A stretch of DNA of 23,222 nucleotides from CAYLHU01 sp964383715 (GCA_964383715.1 CAYLHU010000005.1:1-23222); one strand, 5' to 3'. Numbered from the stretch's first letter, positions 13,796 through 21,630 are shown. Translations and numbers: made by a program. Notes: a model not told the origin generated them from the sequence alone.

Positions 13796-15094
13796 ATGAA
13801 AATTACAGGTCAATTAGGAATTGATAAAAAGAGGTTTGATAAAATTAAAAAAAATATTAAGGATATTTTAGATTTTAAAAAAGTGGTTGAAAAAGAATCA
13901 CAAGGAGAAACCACGGAATTATTGGAAAGTTGTTTACTTGGGGCAATAAATCTTGATTCTTCCGATGTCCATATTGAAATAGAGAAAGATAAAGTTAAAA
14001 TCCGATTGCGAATTGACGGATTGCTCCACGATGCCGCTATTTTAGAATTAAAACCCTATGATTTATTACTCTCAAGAATTAAACTTTTGTCGGGCATTAA
14101 ATTAAATATTAATAAAAAAGCCCAAGACGGGCGATTTACGGTTTTATTTGAAGATGTCTCAATAGAAGTGAGGGTCTCCACTCTCCCTTCGGAATATGGC
14201 GAGACAATCGCTTTAAGAATTTTAAACCCAAAAAACTTGATTGAAATTGAGGACTTAGGCGTTGAGAAGAAAATGGTGGACATTCTTGAAAAAGAAATTC
14301 GCCAACCTAATGGGATAATTATTGCCAGCGGACCAACCGGAGGCGGGAAAACAACAACCTTATACGCTATTTTAAAAAAAATCCAAAACTCGGAATTAAA
14401 AATAATAACTATAGAAGACCCTATTGAATACCACCTGAAAGGGATATCCCAAACCCAAACCAAACCAAAAGAGGGTTATGATTTCCCTAACGGATTAATG
14501 GCGATTATGAGACAAGACCCTGATGTTATCTTGGTCGGAGAGATTAGGGACTTGGAAACGGCAAAAATATCCCTTCAGGCCTCTTTGACAGGCCACTTGG
14601 TCTTAACGACTATTCATAGTAACGACGCTACCGGCGTGGTTGCACGACTGGGAGCGTTAGGAGAAAAATTGACGAACATTGCCTCGGCAATCAACTTGGT
14701 TATCGGTCAAAGATTGGTTAGAAAAGTTTGTCCTAAATGCAGTACTTTCTCTCCGCCTTCTAAAAACGAAATGAAACTTCTTAAGGACGATCTTGCTTCT
14801 GTTTTAAAAGATTTTGACATTCCTTCTATTGATGAAAACTTAAAAATCCCCCATTTGGCAAAAGGATGCTCGTTTTGTAATTTTACCGGCTATAAAGGAC
14901 AAGTGGGTATTTTTGAATTTTTTCTTGTTGACTCGTATATGGAAAACTTTATTTTAAAATCACCATCGTCTGTTGATTTGAGAAAAGAAGCTCAAAAAAG
15001 AGGGATGATAACTATGAGAGAGTACGGGTTAATTAAGGTTTTAAGGGGGATGACGACAATAGAAGAAATAAACCGAGTGACCAAGTCCCATTAA
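13796..15094 (+). CDS. GspE/PilB-family secretion or type IV pilus ATPase, N-terminally short
   Basis: A hexameric cytoplasmic motor that drives pilus assembly or type II-like secretion. Over 432 residues: N2-type domain with SDVHIEIEKDKVKIRLRIDG (56-75), Walker A GPTGGGKTT (179-187, Gly instead of the usual Ser), Asp box TIEDPIEYH (205-213), Walker B with DPDVILVGEIRD (241-252) and His box TGHLVLTTIHSNDA (265-278). A zinc tetracysteine has C312 and C315 (CPKC), C358 and C361. The N-terminal MshEN/T2SSE-N domain of full PilB (about 560 residues) is absent. Which machine it powers is unclear, as no pilin, PilC or PilT is in the window. Confidence 0.92.
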   Translation: MKITGQLGIDKKRFDKIKKNIKDILDFKKVVEKESQGETTELLESCLLGAINLDSSDVHIEIEKDKVKIRLRIDGLLHDAAILELKPYDLLLSRIKLLSGIKLNINKKAQDGRFTVLFEDVSIEVRVSTLPSEYGETIALRILNPKNLIEIEDLGVEKKMVDILEKEIRQPNGIIIASGPTGGGKTTTLYAILKKIQNSELKIITIEDPIEYHLKGISQTQTKPKEGYDFPNGLMAIMRQDPDVILVGEIRDLETAKISLQASLTGHLVLTTIHSNDATGVVARLGALGEKLTNIASAINLVIGQRLVRKVCPKCSTFSPPSKNEMKLLKDDLASVLKDFDIPSIDENLKIPHLAKGCSFCNFTGYKGQVGIFEFFLVDSYMENFILKSPSSVDLRKEAQKRGMITMREYGLIKVLRGMTTIEEINRVTKSH

Positions 15095-15151
15095 CAGAGA
15101 AAAATAAACAAGAGAAGCGTTATGGGAAGTAGGAATTAGTAAAATAAGCTT

Positions 15152-15646
15152 ATGGAAACGAATAATCAATATCTTCACGAAGTAGCAATTACTGCCATTA
15201 TTATGAAAGATGGAAAGTATTTAATTACGAGACGGTCACCGAACAAGAGGCGATTTCCCGGAATGTGGACTGTGCCAGGAGGAAAAATGGAAACCGATGA
15301 TTATCTAAAACTGCCAAAAGATACGAAATTTTATTGGTATAATGTTCTTGAACAGACATTGCGGAGAGAAACAAAAGAGGAAGTCGGAATTAATATAGAC
15401 AATATTGAATATGTGACAAGTTTGGCAACGATTCACCCTAATGGCAGTCCGTCATTAGTAATTTCTTGTGTGGCAGATTATGTTTCAGGAGAGATTAAGC
15501 TTCAAGTGGAAGAAAACGATAAATTCGCTTGGGTTAACTTGGAAGAAGCGAAAAGTTATCAACTTCTTGACGGAATATATGACGAATTGGTAATGGTTGA
15601 AAATAAGCGAAATGGCAAAAGAAGTGAATGGCAAAGATTCAAATGA
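15152..15646 (+). CDS. NUDIX hydrolase
   Basis: Hydrolyses a nucleoside diphosphate linked to another group; the substrate is not predictable. The 164 residues contain a Nudix box whose second half is canonical (RETKEEVGI, 72-80). It is preceded by VPGGKMETDD (41-50) with about 12 extra residues between the glycine and glutamate parts, instead of the standard spacing. ITRRSPNKRRFPGMWTVPGG is typical of MutT-like members. The ATG at 15152 follows a 57-base spacer after the ATPase gene. Codon use looks slightly richer in GC than its neighbours, so transfer is possible but weakly supported. Confidence 0.9.
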   Translation: METNNQYLHEVAITAIIMKDGKYLITRRSPNKRRFPGMWTVPGGKMETDDYLKLPKDTKFYWYNVLEQTLRRETKEEVGINIDNIEYVTSLATIHPNGSPSLVISCVADYVSGEIKLQVEENDKFAWVNLEEAKSYQLLDGIYDELVMVENKRNGKRSEWQRFK

Positions 15647-15683
15647 TTTTCTGTAGTAGATTATTAAAAAACAATAAAAAAAA

Positions 15684-15796
15684 TAGCCCAAAACGTCCTT
15701 CGGTTCCGACTAAAGGCCAGAATTTCTCTTGGGAATAATCAAGTTGAAAAACCGGATTATTCTATTCAAGAAGAAATTCCTCTTAGTTTTGGGCTA
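15684..15796. ncRNA. candidate structured RNA or bidirectional hairpin element
   Basis: The ends pair perfectly: TAGCCCAAAAC (15684-15694) with GTTTTGGGCTA (15786-15796). Inside, GAATAATC and GATTATTC pair, and flanking AATTTCT and AGAAATT extend this into a long rod, with a possible small side hairpin around CCTT/AAGG. Read on the minus strand it ends in a run of eight T after the closing stem, like an intrinsic terminator; on the plus strand it would be the leader of the lamin-tail gene. I cannot assign it to a known riboswitch or to 6S RNA. Confidence 0.45.
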
Positions 15797-15827
15797 AACA
15801 TTTTAATTGTAATATATTTCCGATAAA

Positions 15828-16598
15828 ATGTCAAGGGCTAAACCTTTATTTGTCTTTTCTTTTACTTTGTTCCTCTTTCCCCTCTTTTGTTTTGCCCTTG
15901 ACCCGCCCATTGTCGTTATTAACGAAATCGCTTGGATGGGAACAAACTTTTCTTATAACGATGAATGGATCGAACTATATAACAACTCAAATTCGACTCT
16001 TAATGTGGAGGGCTGGCAATTAATATCCGAAGATGGTGCTCTTAAAATCAATCTAAAAAATAAAATACTCCCTCAAAGTTTTTTTCTTTTAGAAAGAACT
16101 GACGATAGCACTATTCCCAAAATCAAAGCGGATATAATTTACACGGGCAGTTTAAATAATAAGGGAGAACATTTGAAACTCTTAAACGAACAAGGAATAA
16201 TCATTGATGAAATAAATTGCCTTAGCGAGTGGTTTTTCGGGGATAATCAGACCAAACAGACCATGGAGAGAAAATCCCCTTTATCTTCCGGAGAAAATCC
16301 TGATGATTGGCAAAACAGCTCGATTTCCGAGGGAACCCCGAGAGAGAAAAATAGTTTGATTGAAATTAAAATTGAAAAGAATGAACCCAAAGAAACAAAT
16401 TATGTTTATCCGGATGAAAATACTAAAAACGGCGACTCTCCCTCCCTCAAAAATGAAGAAGTTCTCCCCGAGTCAAAAAAAGTTCCCGGCTCGTCTCCGT
16501 TGAGATTTTGGGCCGTTCTTTTAATAGCTATTGGAATAGCCATCGTTTCAGCAATATTCTTTTTGGTCTTGAAAGATAAAAAAATAAGACATAAATAA
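15828..16598 (+). CDS. secreted, membrane-anchored lamin-tail-domain protein
   Basis: 256 residues. There is an N-terminal signal peptide (about 1-23, hydrophobic FVFSFTLFLFPLFCFA). A lamin-tail domain follows (about 27-150) with the characteristic VVINEIAWMGT and DEWIELYNNS, then VEGWQLIS and LLERTDDSTIP. A polar acidic linker (about 160-220) leads to a C-terminal transmembrane helix (about 226-247, FWAVLLIAIGIAIVSAIFFLVL) and a basic tail KDKKIRHK. It should be displayed on the outside of the membrane. Such domains in bacteria occur in surface and extracellular proteins, sometimes beside nucleases; no enzyme domain is seen here. The structured element 15684-15796 is directly upstream. Confidence 0.85.
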   Translation: MSRAKPLFVFSFTLFLFPLFCFALDPPIVVINEIAWMGTNFSYNDEWIELYNNSNSTLNVEGWQLISEDGALKINLKNKILPQSFFLLERTDDSTIPKIKADIIYTGSLNNKGEHLKLLNEQGIIIDEINCLSEWFFGDNQTKQTMERKSPLSSGENPDDWQNSSISEGTPREKNSLIEIKIEKNEPKETNYVYPDENTKNGDSPSLKNEEVLPESKKVPGSSPLRFWAVLLIAIGIAIVSAIFFLVLKDKKIRHK

Positions 16599-16676
16599 AA
16601 ATAACTATGGTTTGTCTCCTTCTTTTTTTATCTCCCTGCCTTTAAGAATAATGACGAATTTGTTAGAATAAAAAAT

Positions 16677-17396
16677 ATGAGCGGACATAGTCATTTTTCA
16701 AGTATAAAACATAAAAAGGGAATCACCGACGCTAAAAGGGGAAAAACTTTTTCAAAATTAGCTAAAGTAATTTCCATAGCGGCAAAAGACGGAAGCGACC
16801 CTGAAAAAAACTCAAAACTAAGACAGGCCTTAGAGGAAGCCAGGGGTTTTAATATGCCAAAAGAAAACATTGAAAGGGCCATTAAAAGAGGTAGCGGAGA
16901 AATGGAGGGAGAAAAATTAGAGGAGATAGTTTATGAGGCATTCGGGCCAAGCGGGATAGCTGTTATTATTGAAGGAATAACCGATAATAAAAATCGGACA
17001 TTGTCTGAGATCAAAAAGACCCTTCAAAAATACAACGGAAAGTTAGCCGAATCCGGTTCAGTTAAATGGCTCTTTGAAAGAAGGGGGCTAATAACTATAA
17101 GAACTAACAATAATAAGGAGGATTTAGAACTGAAAGCCATTGAATTAGGAGCGGAAGACATAGATTCCTCCCAAGAAGAAGATATTTTGAATATCTATAC
17201 CGCCCCTGAAAAGTTAGAAGAAATCAAAGAAGGGTTTGAAGAAAAAAACATTAAAGTGGAGTCGTCCCTTCTAATTTGGGCACCTAAGGAAGATATTGAA
17301 TTATCAGAAAAAGATATGAAATCCTGCGAGAACTTTTTTGAAGAATTAAACGAAAACGAATCCGTTCAGGATATTTACTCTAATTTAAAAACATAA
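16677..17396 (+). CDS. yebC: YebC/PmpR family protein (TACO1-like)
   Basis: A widely conserved cytoplasmic protein, described as a DNA-binding regulator in some bacteria and as a translation factor easing ribosome stalling in others. The 239 residues match the usual length and opening (MSGHSHFSSIKHKKGITDAKRGKTFSKL). NMPKENIERAIKRGSGE (about 59-75), the YEAFGPSGIAVIIE segment and the C-terminal ferredoxin-like domains follow. A TAGAAT -10-like box at 16664-16669 would place the start of transcription at the ATG itself, but the -35 is poor. The next gene begins 15 bases downstream, so they are likely cotranscribed. Confidence 0.96.
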   Translation: MSGHSHFSSIKHKKGITDAKRGKTFSKLAKVISIAAKDGSDPEKNSKLRQALEEARGFNMPKENIERAIKRGSGEMEGEKLEEIVYEAFGPSGIAVIIEGITDNKNRTLSEIKKTLQKYNGKLAESGSVKWLFERRGLITIRTNNNKEDLELKAIELGAEDIDSSQEEDILNIYTAPEKLEEIKEGFEEKNIKVESSLLIWAPKEDIELSEKDMKSCENFFEELNENESVQDIYSNLKT

Positions 17397-17411
17397 GATA
17401 CGAAAGATAAC

Positions 17412-17747
17412 ATGCCAAAAGAATTTCAAATCAGAAAAAAGGCAATCCAGATATTAGAAGAAAAGAAATGGATTGTTTGGTGCCCCTCCAAAGTAAGGTA
17501 TCAGCAAAACGATGTTTTTGGAATTATTGATGTCTTGGCCATAAAGGGAAAACATAAGAAAAATATCCAACTAACCACTCTCTCTAATATTTCGGCTAGA
17601 AGAAAAAAAATAACAAATTTTATTAAAAAGTTCAAGGTGGAAATTTCTGTTGAAATTTGGGCTTGGAATAATAAAAAGAAAGAATTCAAAATTGAAGAAA
17701 TTAAAGTTAGGTTAGAGAAATGTGGAAAAATCCTTTTTTTAAAATAA
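17412..17747 (+). CDS. small protein, possibly restriction-endonuclease-like fold; function unknown
   Basis: 111 basic residues. WIVWCPSKVRYQQNDVFGIIDVLAI followed by NIQLTT and SNISARRKKI resembles the D-x-n-D-x-n-Q/E-x-K/T layout of small PD-(D/E)XK nuclease-like proteins (D34, D40, Q53), although the usual catalytic lysine is not evident (Q53-L-T). It may be inactive or use another residue. It follows yebC by 15 bases; in many bacteria yebC is next to the Holliday-junction gene ruvC, so a DNA-processing role is plausible but is only inference. The reading frame is sound and ends in AAAATAA; no terminator is evident downstream. Confidence 0.7.
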   Translation: MPKEFQIRKKAIQILEEKKWIVWCPSKVRYQQNDVFGIIDVLAIKGKHKKNIQLTTLSNISARRKKITNFIKKFKVEISVEIWAWNNKKKEFKIEEIKVRLEKCGKILFLK

Positions 17748-17836
17748 TTTTTCAAAAAATTCTAACATTTGAGATTAATCTACCTCTTTATTTTTGAGGA
17801 AAAAAATAAGTATTTTAATAAAAGAATATCGGGGGG

Positions 17837-17864
17837 TTGACAAAGGTTTTGACTAATATATAAT
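17837..17864 (+). promoter_or_regulatory. consensus sigma70 promoter for the acidic small protein
   Basis: A perfect -35 TTGACA (17837-17842), a 16-base spacer and a perfect -10 TATAAT (17859-17864). This is the best promoter match seen in the window. Start of transcription is expected near 17871, about 42 bases before the ATG at 17913. Confidence 0.85.
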
Positions 17865-17912
17865 CTCTTGTATAAAATAAAAAGGTCAAAATAGATTAAG
17901 TCATAAGATAAT

Positions 17913-18080
17913 ATGAACAAAAATTATTTATTCTTATACGATGACTTAGAAGAAGAAAGCGATATCGACATCAATGGGGCGGATTTTGAGGAAGACGACG
18001 AGGAAGGAGACGAAGATGATGGAGAAAAGGTAGAAGACGATGTTCTCCCCGGAGAAGAAGATAGTGATGAAGACGAATAA
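17913..18080 (+). CDS. very acidic 55-residue protein, function unknown
   Basis: Opens MNKNYLFLYDDLEEESDID and continues as runs of Asp and Glu to ...SDEDE. 29 of 55 residues are acidic and only two (K3, K39) are basic, with no cysteine. Only the first nine residues are hydrophobic or aromatic (YLFLY), so it is probably disordered apart from a short N-terminal anchor. It is a complete transcription unit: consensus promoter 49 bases upstream of the ATG and a perfect terminator 10 bases after the stop, which argues for abundant expression. Such acidic tails occur in RNA polymerase delta subunits, DNA mimics and chaperone-like proteins; none can be assigned. The Shine-Dalgarno is weak (ATAAGATAAT). 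Confidence 0.75.
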   Translation: MNKNYLFLYDDLEEESDIDINGADFEEDDEEGDEDDGEKVEDDVLPGEEDSDEDE

Positions 18081-18090
18081 AGTAAAACAA

Positions 18091-18128
18091 AAAAATCAAA
18101 ACCCCGATAAGTCGGGGTTTTGATTTTT
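18091..18128 (+). terminator. strong rho-independent terminator
   Basis: Perfect 17-bp arms (AAAAATCAAAACCCCGA with its complement) around a four-base loop TAAG, ending in TTTTT. It stands 10 bases after the acidic gene and only four bases before the ATG of the PBP. Confidence 0.93.
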
Positions 18129-18132
18129 AATT

Positions 18133-20214
18133 ATGTTGAGAAAAAAAACATTTAAAAAAACATATCTGAAAAGAAATTTCTTTTGGGGAAAACTTTTTGT
18201 TTCTTTATTTCTTGTCTTATTATTTTTAGGCGTGTTTTTTTTCACCCTCTTTATTAAGGATTTACCGAGACCAGAAAAATTCAATGAAGGAGTTATTATC
18301 CAATCAACTAAGATATACGACAGAGACGGAAAAGAAATTTTATACGAAATATCCGGCGAAGAAAAAAGGACTGTTATCTCTTTAGAAGAAGCCCCCGAGT
18401 TTTTAAAAATGGCCATCATTTCAACCGAAGACAAGGATTTCTTAAAGCATAAAGGGATAGACATTAAGTCAATAATCAGAGCCGTCTTATACGATTTAAA
18501 AATAAAAAAACCCGTTCAAGGGGCATCAACCATCACCCAGCAACTAATAAGGTCTTATTTTTTAACCACTAAAAAGACCTTGAAAAGAAAAACCCGAGAA
18601 GTAATTTTAAGTTTAGAATTGGAAAGGAGATATTCTAAAGAACAAATTTTAGAATGGTATTTAAACCTAATCCCTTTCGGCTCTAATATCTATGGCGTAG
18701 AAGAGGCCTGTCAAATGTTTTTTAAAAAAACCACCTCTGATATTTCTCTGCCCGAAGCGGCGGCCATAGCCGCTCTTATCCAAGCCCCTTCTTATTTTTC
18801 ACCTTACGGCGACAATAAAGACGACTTATTAAAAAGAAAAGATTATGTTATAGACAGGATGGTGAAATTAGGCCATATTTCTAAGGAAGAGGGAGAAAAA
18901 GTGAAAAAGGAAGAAATTGTTTTTCAACCAAAAACAAACTTAATTCAAGCCCCTCATTTTGTTTTTCTTGTTAAGGATTATTTAGAAAAAAAATACGGCC
19001 GGGATTATTTAAACCGGGAAGGATTAAAAGTTTACACGACATTGGATTTTGATATCCAGAAGAAGGCCGAAGAGATTATTAAAGAAGGGATTGAAAAAAT
19101 AAAAATATACAATGTTCATAATGGGGCATTAGTGTCTATTAATCCCAAAACGGGAGAGATATTGGCAATGGTCGGCTCCAAGGATTATTTTGCTTCGCCA
19201 GAGCCCGATAACTGCCAACCCGGAATTAATTGTTTATTCGACCCCCAGGTGAATATATGCCTGTCCCTTCGCCAACCCGGTTCAGCTATAAAGCCCTTTA
19301 TATACGCTAAATCATTCCAAGAGGGATTCACTCCAAACTCAATAGTTTGGGATGTGAAGACAGAGTTTAATGTAAACTGTTCTCCTTCCGCTAATGAAGA
19401 ATATGGCTTTAATAATTCAGAATGTTACCACCCCCAAAATTATACCGGAAACTTTATAGGTCCAATAAGTTTAAGGTCTGCATTAGCCCAATCAAGAAAC
19501 CTCCCCTCTGTTAAGGTTTTATATTTAGCTGGTTTAAGTAGTGTATTGGATTTTATTCAAAGTTTTGGGATAAGTAGTTTAACGGAAAAAGGCAGATATG
19601 GATTATCTTTGGTTTTAGGAGGAGGAGAAGTAAGGTTATTAGAAATGGTAGAGGGCTATAGTGTTTTCTCGAATAATGGAGTTAAAAACCCTCTGAGTTT
19701 TATTAAAAAAATAGAAAATAGCAAAGGGGAAGTTGTCGAAGAGTCCAAGATAAATCCCTTGAGGATTTTGTCGTCCCAAATAGCGGAAGAGATAAATAGT
19801 ATTTTATCAGACAACGAGGCCAGGGCTCCGATGTTTGGCGTGAACTCTTATTTGAACTTAAGGGATTACGAGTCGGCTGCTAAAACAGGGACTACGCAGG
19901 ACTATAGGGATGCTTGGATAATTGGATACACCCCAACATTGGTTACCGGCGTCTGGGTCGGTAATAATAATAACGATTCTATGGTTAAAAATCCTTCTGT
20001 TATTTTAACGGGGCCAATTTGGAAAGAATTTATGGAATCCGTCTTGTCTTCCTTCCCTAAAGAGAGTTTTGTAAAACCCAAGGAGAGAATAAGCGATGTT
20101 CCTATTCTGAATGGGATATTGGAAAGTAATCATTCTATTTTGTATTTTCTTAATAAAAAAGACCCCCAATATCCCTTATGGGAAGAGGGAGTCAGAAACT
20201 GGCTTGGCTATTAA
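18133..20214 (+). CDS. bifunctional penicillin-binding protein, PBP1A type (GT51 and transpeptidase)
   Basis: Polymerises glycan strands and cross-links peptides on the outer face of the membrane. 693 residues. There is a basic N-terminus and one membrane helix (about 18-41). The glycosyltransferase domain has STEDKDFLKHKGID (97-110, E99 catalytic), GASTITQQLIRSYFL (130-144) and RKTREVILSLELERRYSKEQILEWYLN. The transpeptidase domain has S384-A-I-K387 in RQPGSAIKPFIY, S454-R-N456 and K584-T-G586. All active-site motifs are intact. Cysteines at 361, 367, 376, 416 and 431 cluster around the active serine and could form disulfides outside the cell. No promoter was found between the terminator at 18091-18128 and the start, so expression may rely on readthrough or an upstream internal promoter. 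Ends facing dnaN. Confidence 0.96.
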   Translation: MLRKKTFKKTYLKRNFFWGKLFVSLFLVLLFLGVFFFTLFIKDLPRPEKFNEGVIIQSTKIYDRDGKEILYEISGEEKRTVISLEEAPEFLKMAIISTEDKDFLKHKGIDIKSIIRAVLYDLKIKKPVQGASTITQQLIRSYFLTTKKTLKRKTREVILSLELERRYSKEQILEWYLNLIPFGSNIYGVEEACQMFFKKTTSDISLPEAAAIAALIQAPSYFSPYGDNKDDLLKRKDYVIDRMVKLGHISKEEGEKVKKEEIVFQPKTNLIQAPHFVFLVKDYLEKKYGRDYLNREGLKVYTTLDFDIQKKAEEIIKEGIEKIKIYNVHNGALVSINPKTGEILAMVGSKDYFASPEPDNCQPGINCLFDPQVNICLSLRQPGSAIKPFIYAKSFQEGFTPNSIVWDVKTEFNVNCSPSANEEYGFNNSECYHPQNYTGNFIGPISLRSALAQSRNLPSVKVLYLAGLSSVLDFIQSFGISSLTEKGRYGLSLVLGGGEVRLLEMVEGYSVFSNNGVKNPLSFIKKIENSKGEVVEESKINPLRILSSQIAEEINSILSDNEARAPMFGVNSYLNLRDYESAAKTGTTQDYRDAWIIGYTPTLVTGVWVGNNNNDSMVKNPSVILTGPIWKEFMESVLSSFPKESFVKPKERISDVPILNGILESNHSILYFLNKKDPQYPLWEEGVRNWLGY

Positions 20215-20237
20215 GTCTTGCTTACCTGCTTACCTGC

Positions 20238-21374
20238 TTATTGTAAGGACTTTATAGGCATTAAAACATAAACATAACTCTCATCACCAACAGGGGCTAG
20301 GGTTGCCGGACCCTCTTTTTCGCTTAAGCTGAAAATCACCTCTGAACTTTTAATATTATTAAGCCCATCTATTAAGAATTTATAATTAAAAGAAACCTCT
20401 TCTAATTCTCCCCCTTTCTCTTTTATTTTTACGGGTAAAAAGGACTCATTCTTTCCAATATCAGCGCTTTGGGAAAATATTCTGATTTTATTTTCTTTAG
20501 AAATTATACTTATCTTAATTTCGGAAACCTTCCCGCTAAAAAGCCCCGCCTTCTTAATTTGATTTAGGAAATCCTCCTTATTAATAATAATTTGACTTGT
20601 GTATTTCTTGGGGATAATCTCTTGATAACTTGGGTAATCGCCTTCTATTAGTCGGGATGAAAAATGAATTTGAGGATAAGGGGTTTCCTCGTCTATCCAC
20701 TCAAATAATATTTGATTGGGATTGAAATAAAATCTTAATTTATCTGATTTAACACTTAATATGCTTATTAATTCCCTTGCTGTTGATTGGGGAATAATAA
20801 AAGAAATATCCTTTTTGTTTTTTTGATTTAATTTAATTGTTTTTTCGGCCAAACGAAAACTATCCGTACTCACCACTTTTAATATGTCTTTCTTAAAAGA
20901 AAAATAAATGCCTGATATTTCTGGTCTGATTTGGGAGAAAGAAGGAATATTAACAACCTGAAGCAATCCTTGGTTTAATGTAGAACCGTCTATCTCTACA
21001 AATTCTTCTTCCAACATCTTGGGTATTATTGGAAAATCGTCAGGATTAAGTCCTTGAATTTGGTTAATCTGATCATTATTTTTTAAAGTTAAGCTATTTT
21101 CATCGGAAGAAATAAATATTTTATCCTCTTTGATAAACCCCATTAATGATCTAAAAAACGAGGCCGGAATAAGAACCTTTCCTTCTTTTTTTATATTACT
21201 CAATATCCACCAAATAATACTTGTTTCCAAATTAGTAGCGCTAATTTTAAGGAAGTTCTTTTCGGCTTCTATCAAAACATTACTCAAAATAGGAAGATTC
21301 AAGTTTTTTTTCGTGAGAGGTTCGACTATATTTAAACATTGATTTAATTTTTCTTTAAAAATTTCTAATTCCAT
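20238..21374 (-). CDS. dnaN: DNA polymerase III beta subunit (sliding clamp)
   Basis: Forms the ring that holds the replicative polymerase on DNA. 378 residues, normal length, three repeated clamp domains. It starts MELEIFKEKLNQCLNIVEPLTKKNLNLPILSNVLIEA; KVLIPASFFRSLM and FRLAEKTIKLNQ follow, and it ends YVYVLMPIKSL, matching the clamp C-terminus that carries the partner-binding cleft. It lies 272 bases downstream of dnaA on the same strand. That spacer carries hairpins, so cotranscription with dnaA is uncertain. The short spacer to the PBP stop (23 bases) contains GCTTACCT repeats and no clear terminator. Confidence 0.96.
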   Translation of the reverse strand: MELEIFKEKLNQCLNIVEPLTKKNLNLPILSNVLIEAEKNFLKISATNLETSIIWWILSNIKKEGKVLIPASFFRSLMGFIKEDKIFISSDENSLTLKNNDQINQIQGLNPDDFPIIPKMLEEEFVEIDGSTLNQGLLQVVNIPSFSQIRPEISGIYFSFKKDILKVVSTDSFRLAEKTIKLNQKNKKDISFIIPQSTARELISILSVKSDKLRFYFNPNQILFEWIDEETPYPQIHFSSRLIEGDYPSYQEIIPKKYTSQIIINKEDFLNQIKKAGLFSGKVSEIKISIISKENKIRIFSQSADIGKNESFLPVKIKEKGGELEEVSFNYKFLIDGLNNIKSSEVIFSLSEKEGPATLAPVGDESYVYVLMPIKSLQ

Positions 21375-21400
21375 ATTGATTATTGATTATTATTGATAGC

Positions 21401-21443
21401 GATGAAGGAGTACCTTCATCTTGACTCGCCACTTCGTGGCTCG
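21401..21443. repeat. two-hairpin module in the dnaA-dnaN spacer
   Basis: 21401-21420 (arm GATGAAGG, loop AGTA) and 21428-21440 (arm GCCAC, loop TTC), joined by TTGACTCG and closed by CTCG. The layout and joining bases are the same as at 1417-1462, but the stems differ with both arms changed together. Heptamers ATTGATT precede it (21375-21390). Confidence 0.85.
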
Positions 21444-21456
21444 TAATTAATTATTG

Positions 21457-21488
21457 ATAGTAATAATAAATATATTTATTATTACTAT
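21457..21488. repeat. perfect 32-bp AT palindrome
   Basis: Left arm ATAGTAATAATAAATA (21457-21472) followed immediately by its exact reverse complement (21473-21488). It consists almost entirely of A and T and could extrude as a cruciform or help strand opening near a replication origin. Confidence 0.85.
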
Positions 21489-21560
21489 TATTATACCTGA
21501 TTTAATTTGGGATAAAAACACCAATATGTCCACCCCTAATATTAAAACAAATTTTAATTA

Positions 21561-21630
21561 TGAGGATAAGTTGTTTATTAATTGTTTTTATATTGTTTAA
21601 TAACTATTAGTAAATTTCTTCGACCATCAT
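21561..21630 (-). other. DnaA-box-like site and a 7-codon frame with a strong ribosome site
   Basis: TGAGGATAA at 21561-21569 differs by one base from the reverse-strand DnaA box TGTGGATAA. On the minus strand AGGAGG (complement of 21637-21642), inside the last codons of dnaA, is six bases before an ATG that opens a 7-codon frame, MMVEEIY and stop (21607-21630). It may be a leader peptide, the relic of a lost gene, or chance. Confidence 0.35.

Noticed and set aside
14056..14463. 135-residue minus-strand ORF inside the ATPase gene
   Set aside because: Shadow of a strongly conserved coding frame on the other strand.
13796..15094. Calling the ATPase PilT (retraction motor)
   Set aside because: The tetracysteine zinc motif is a GspE/PilB feature that PilT lacks.
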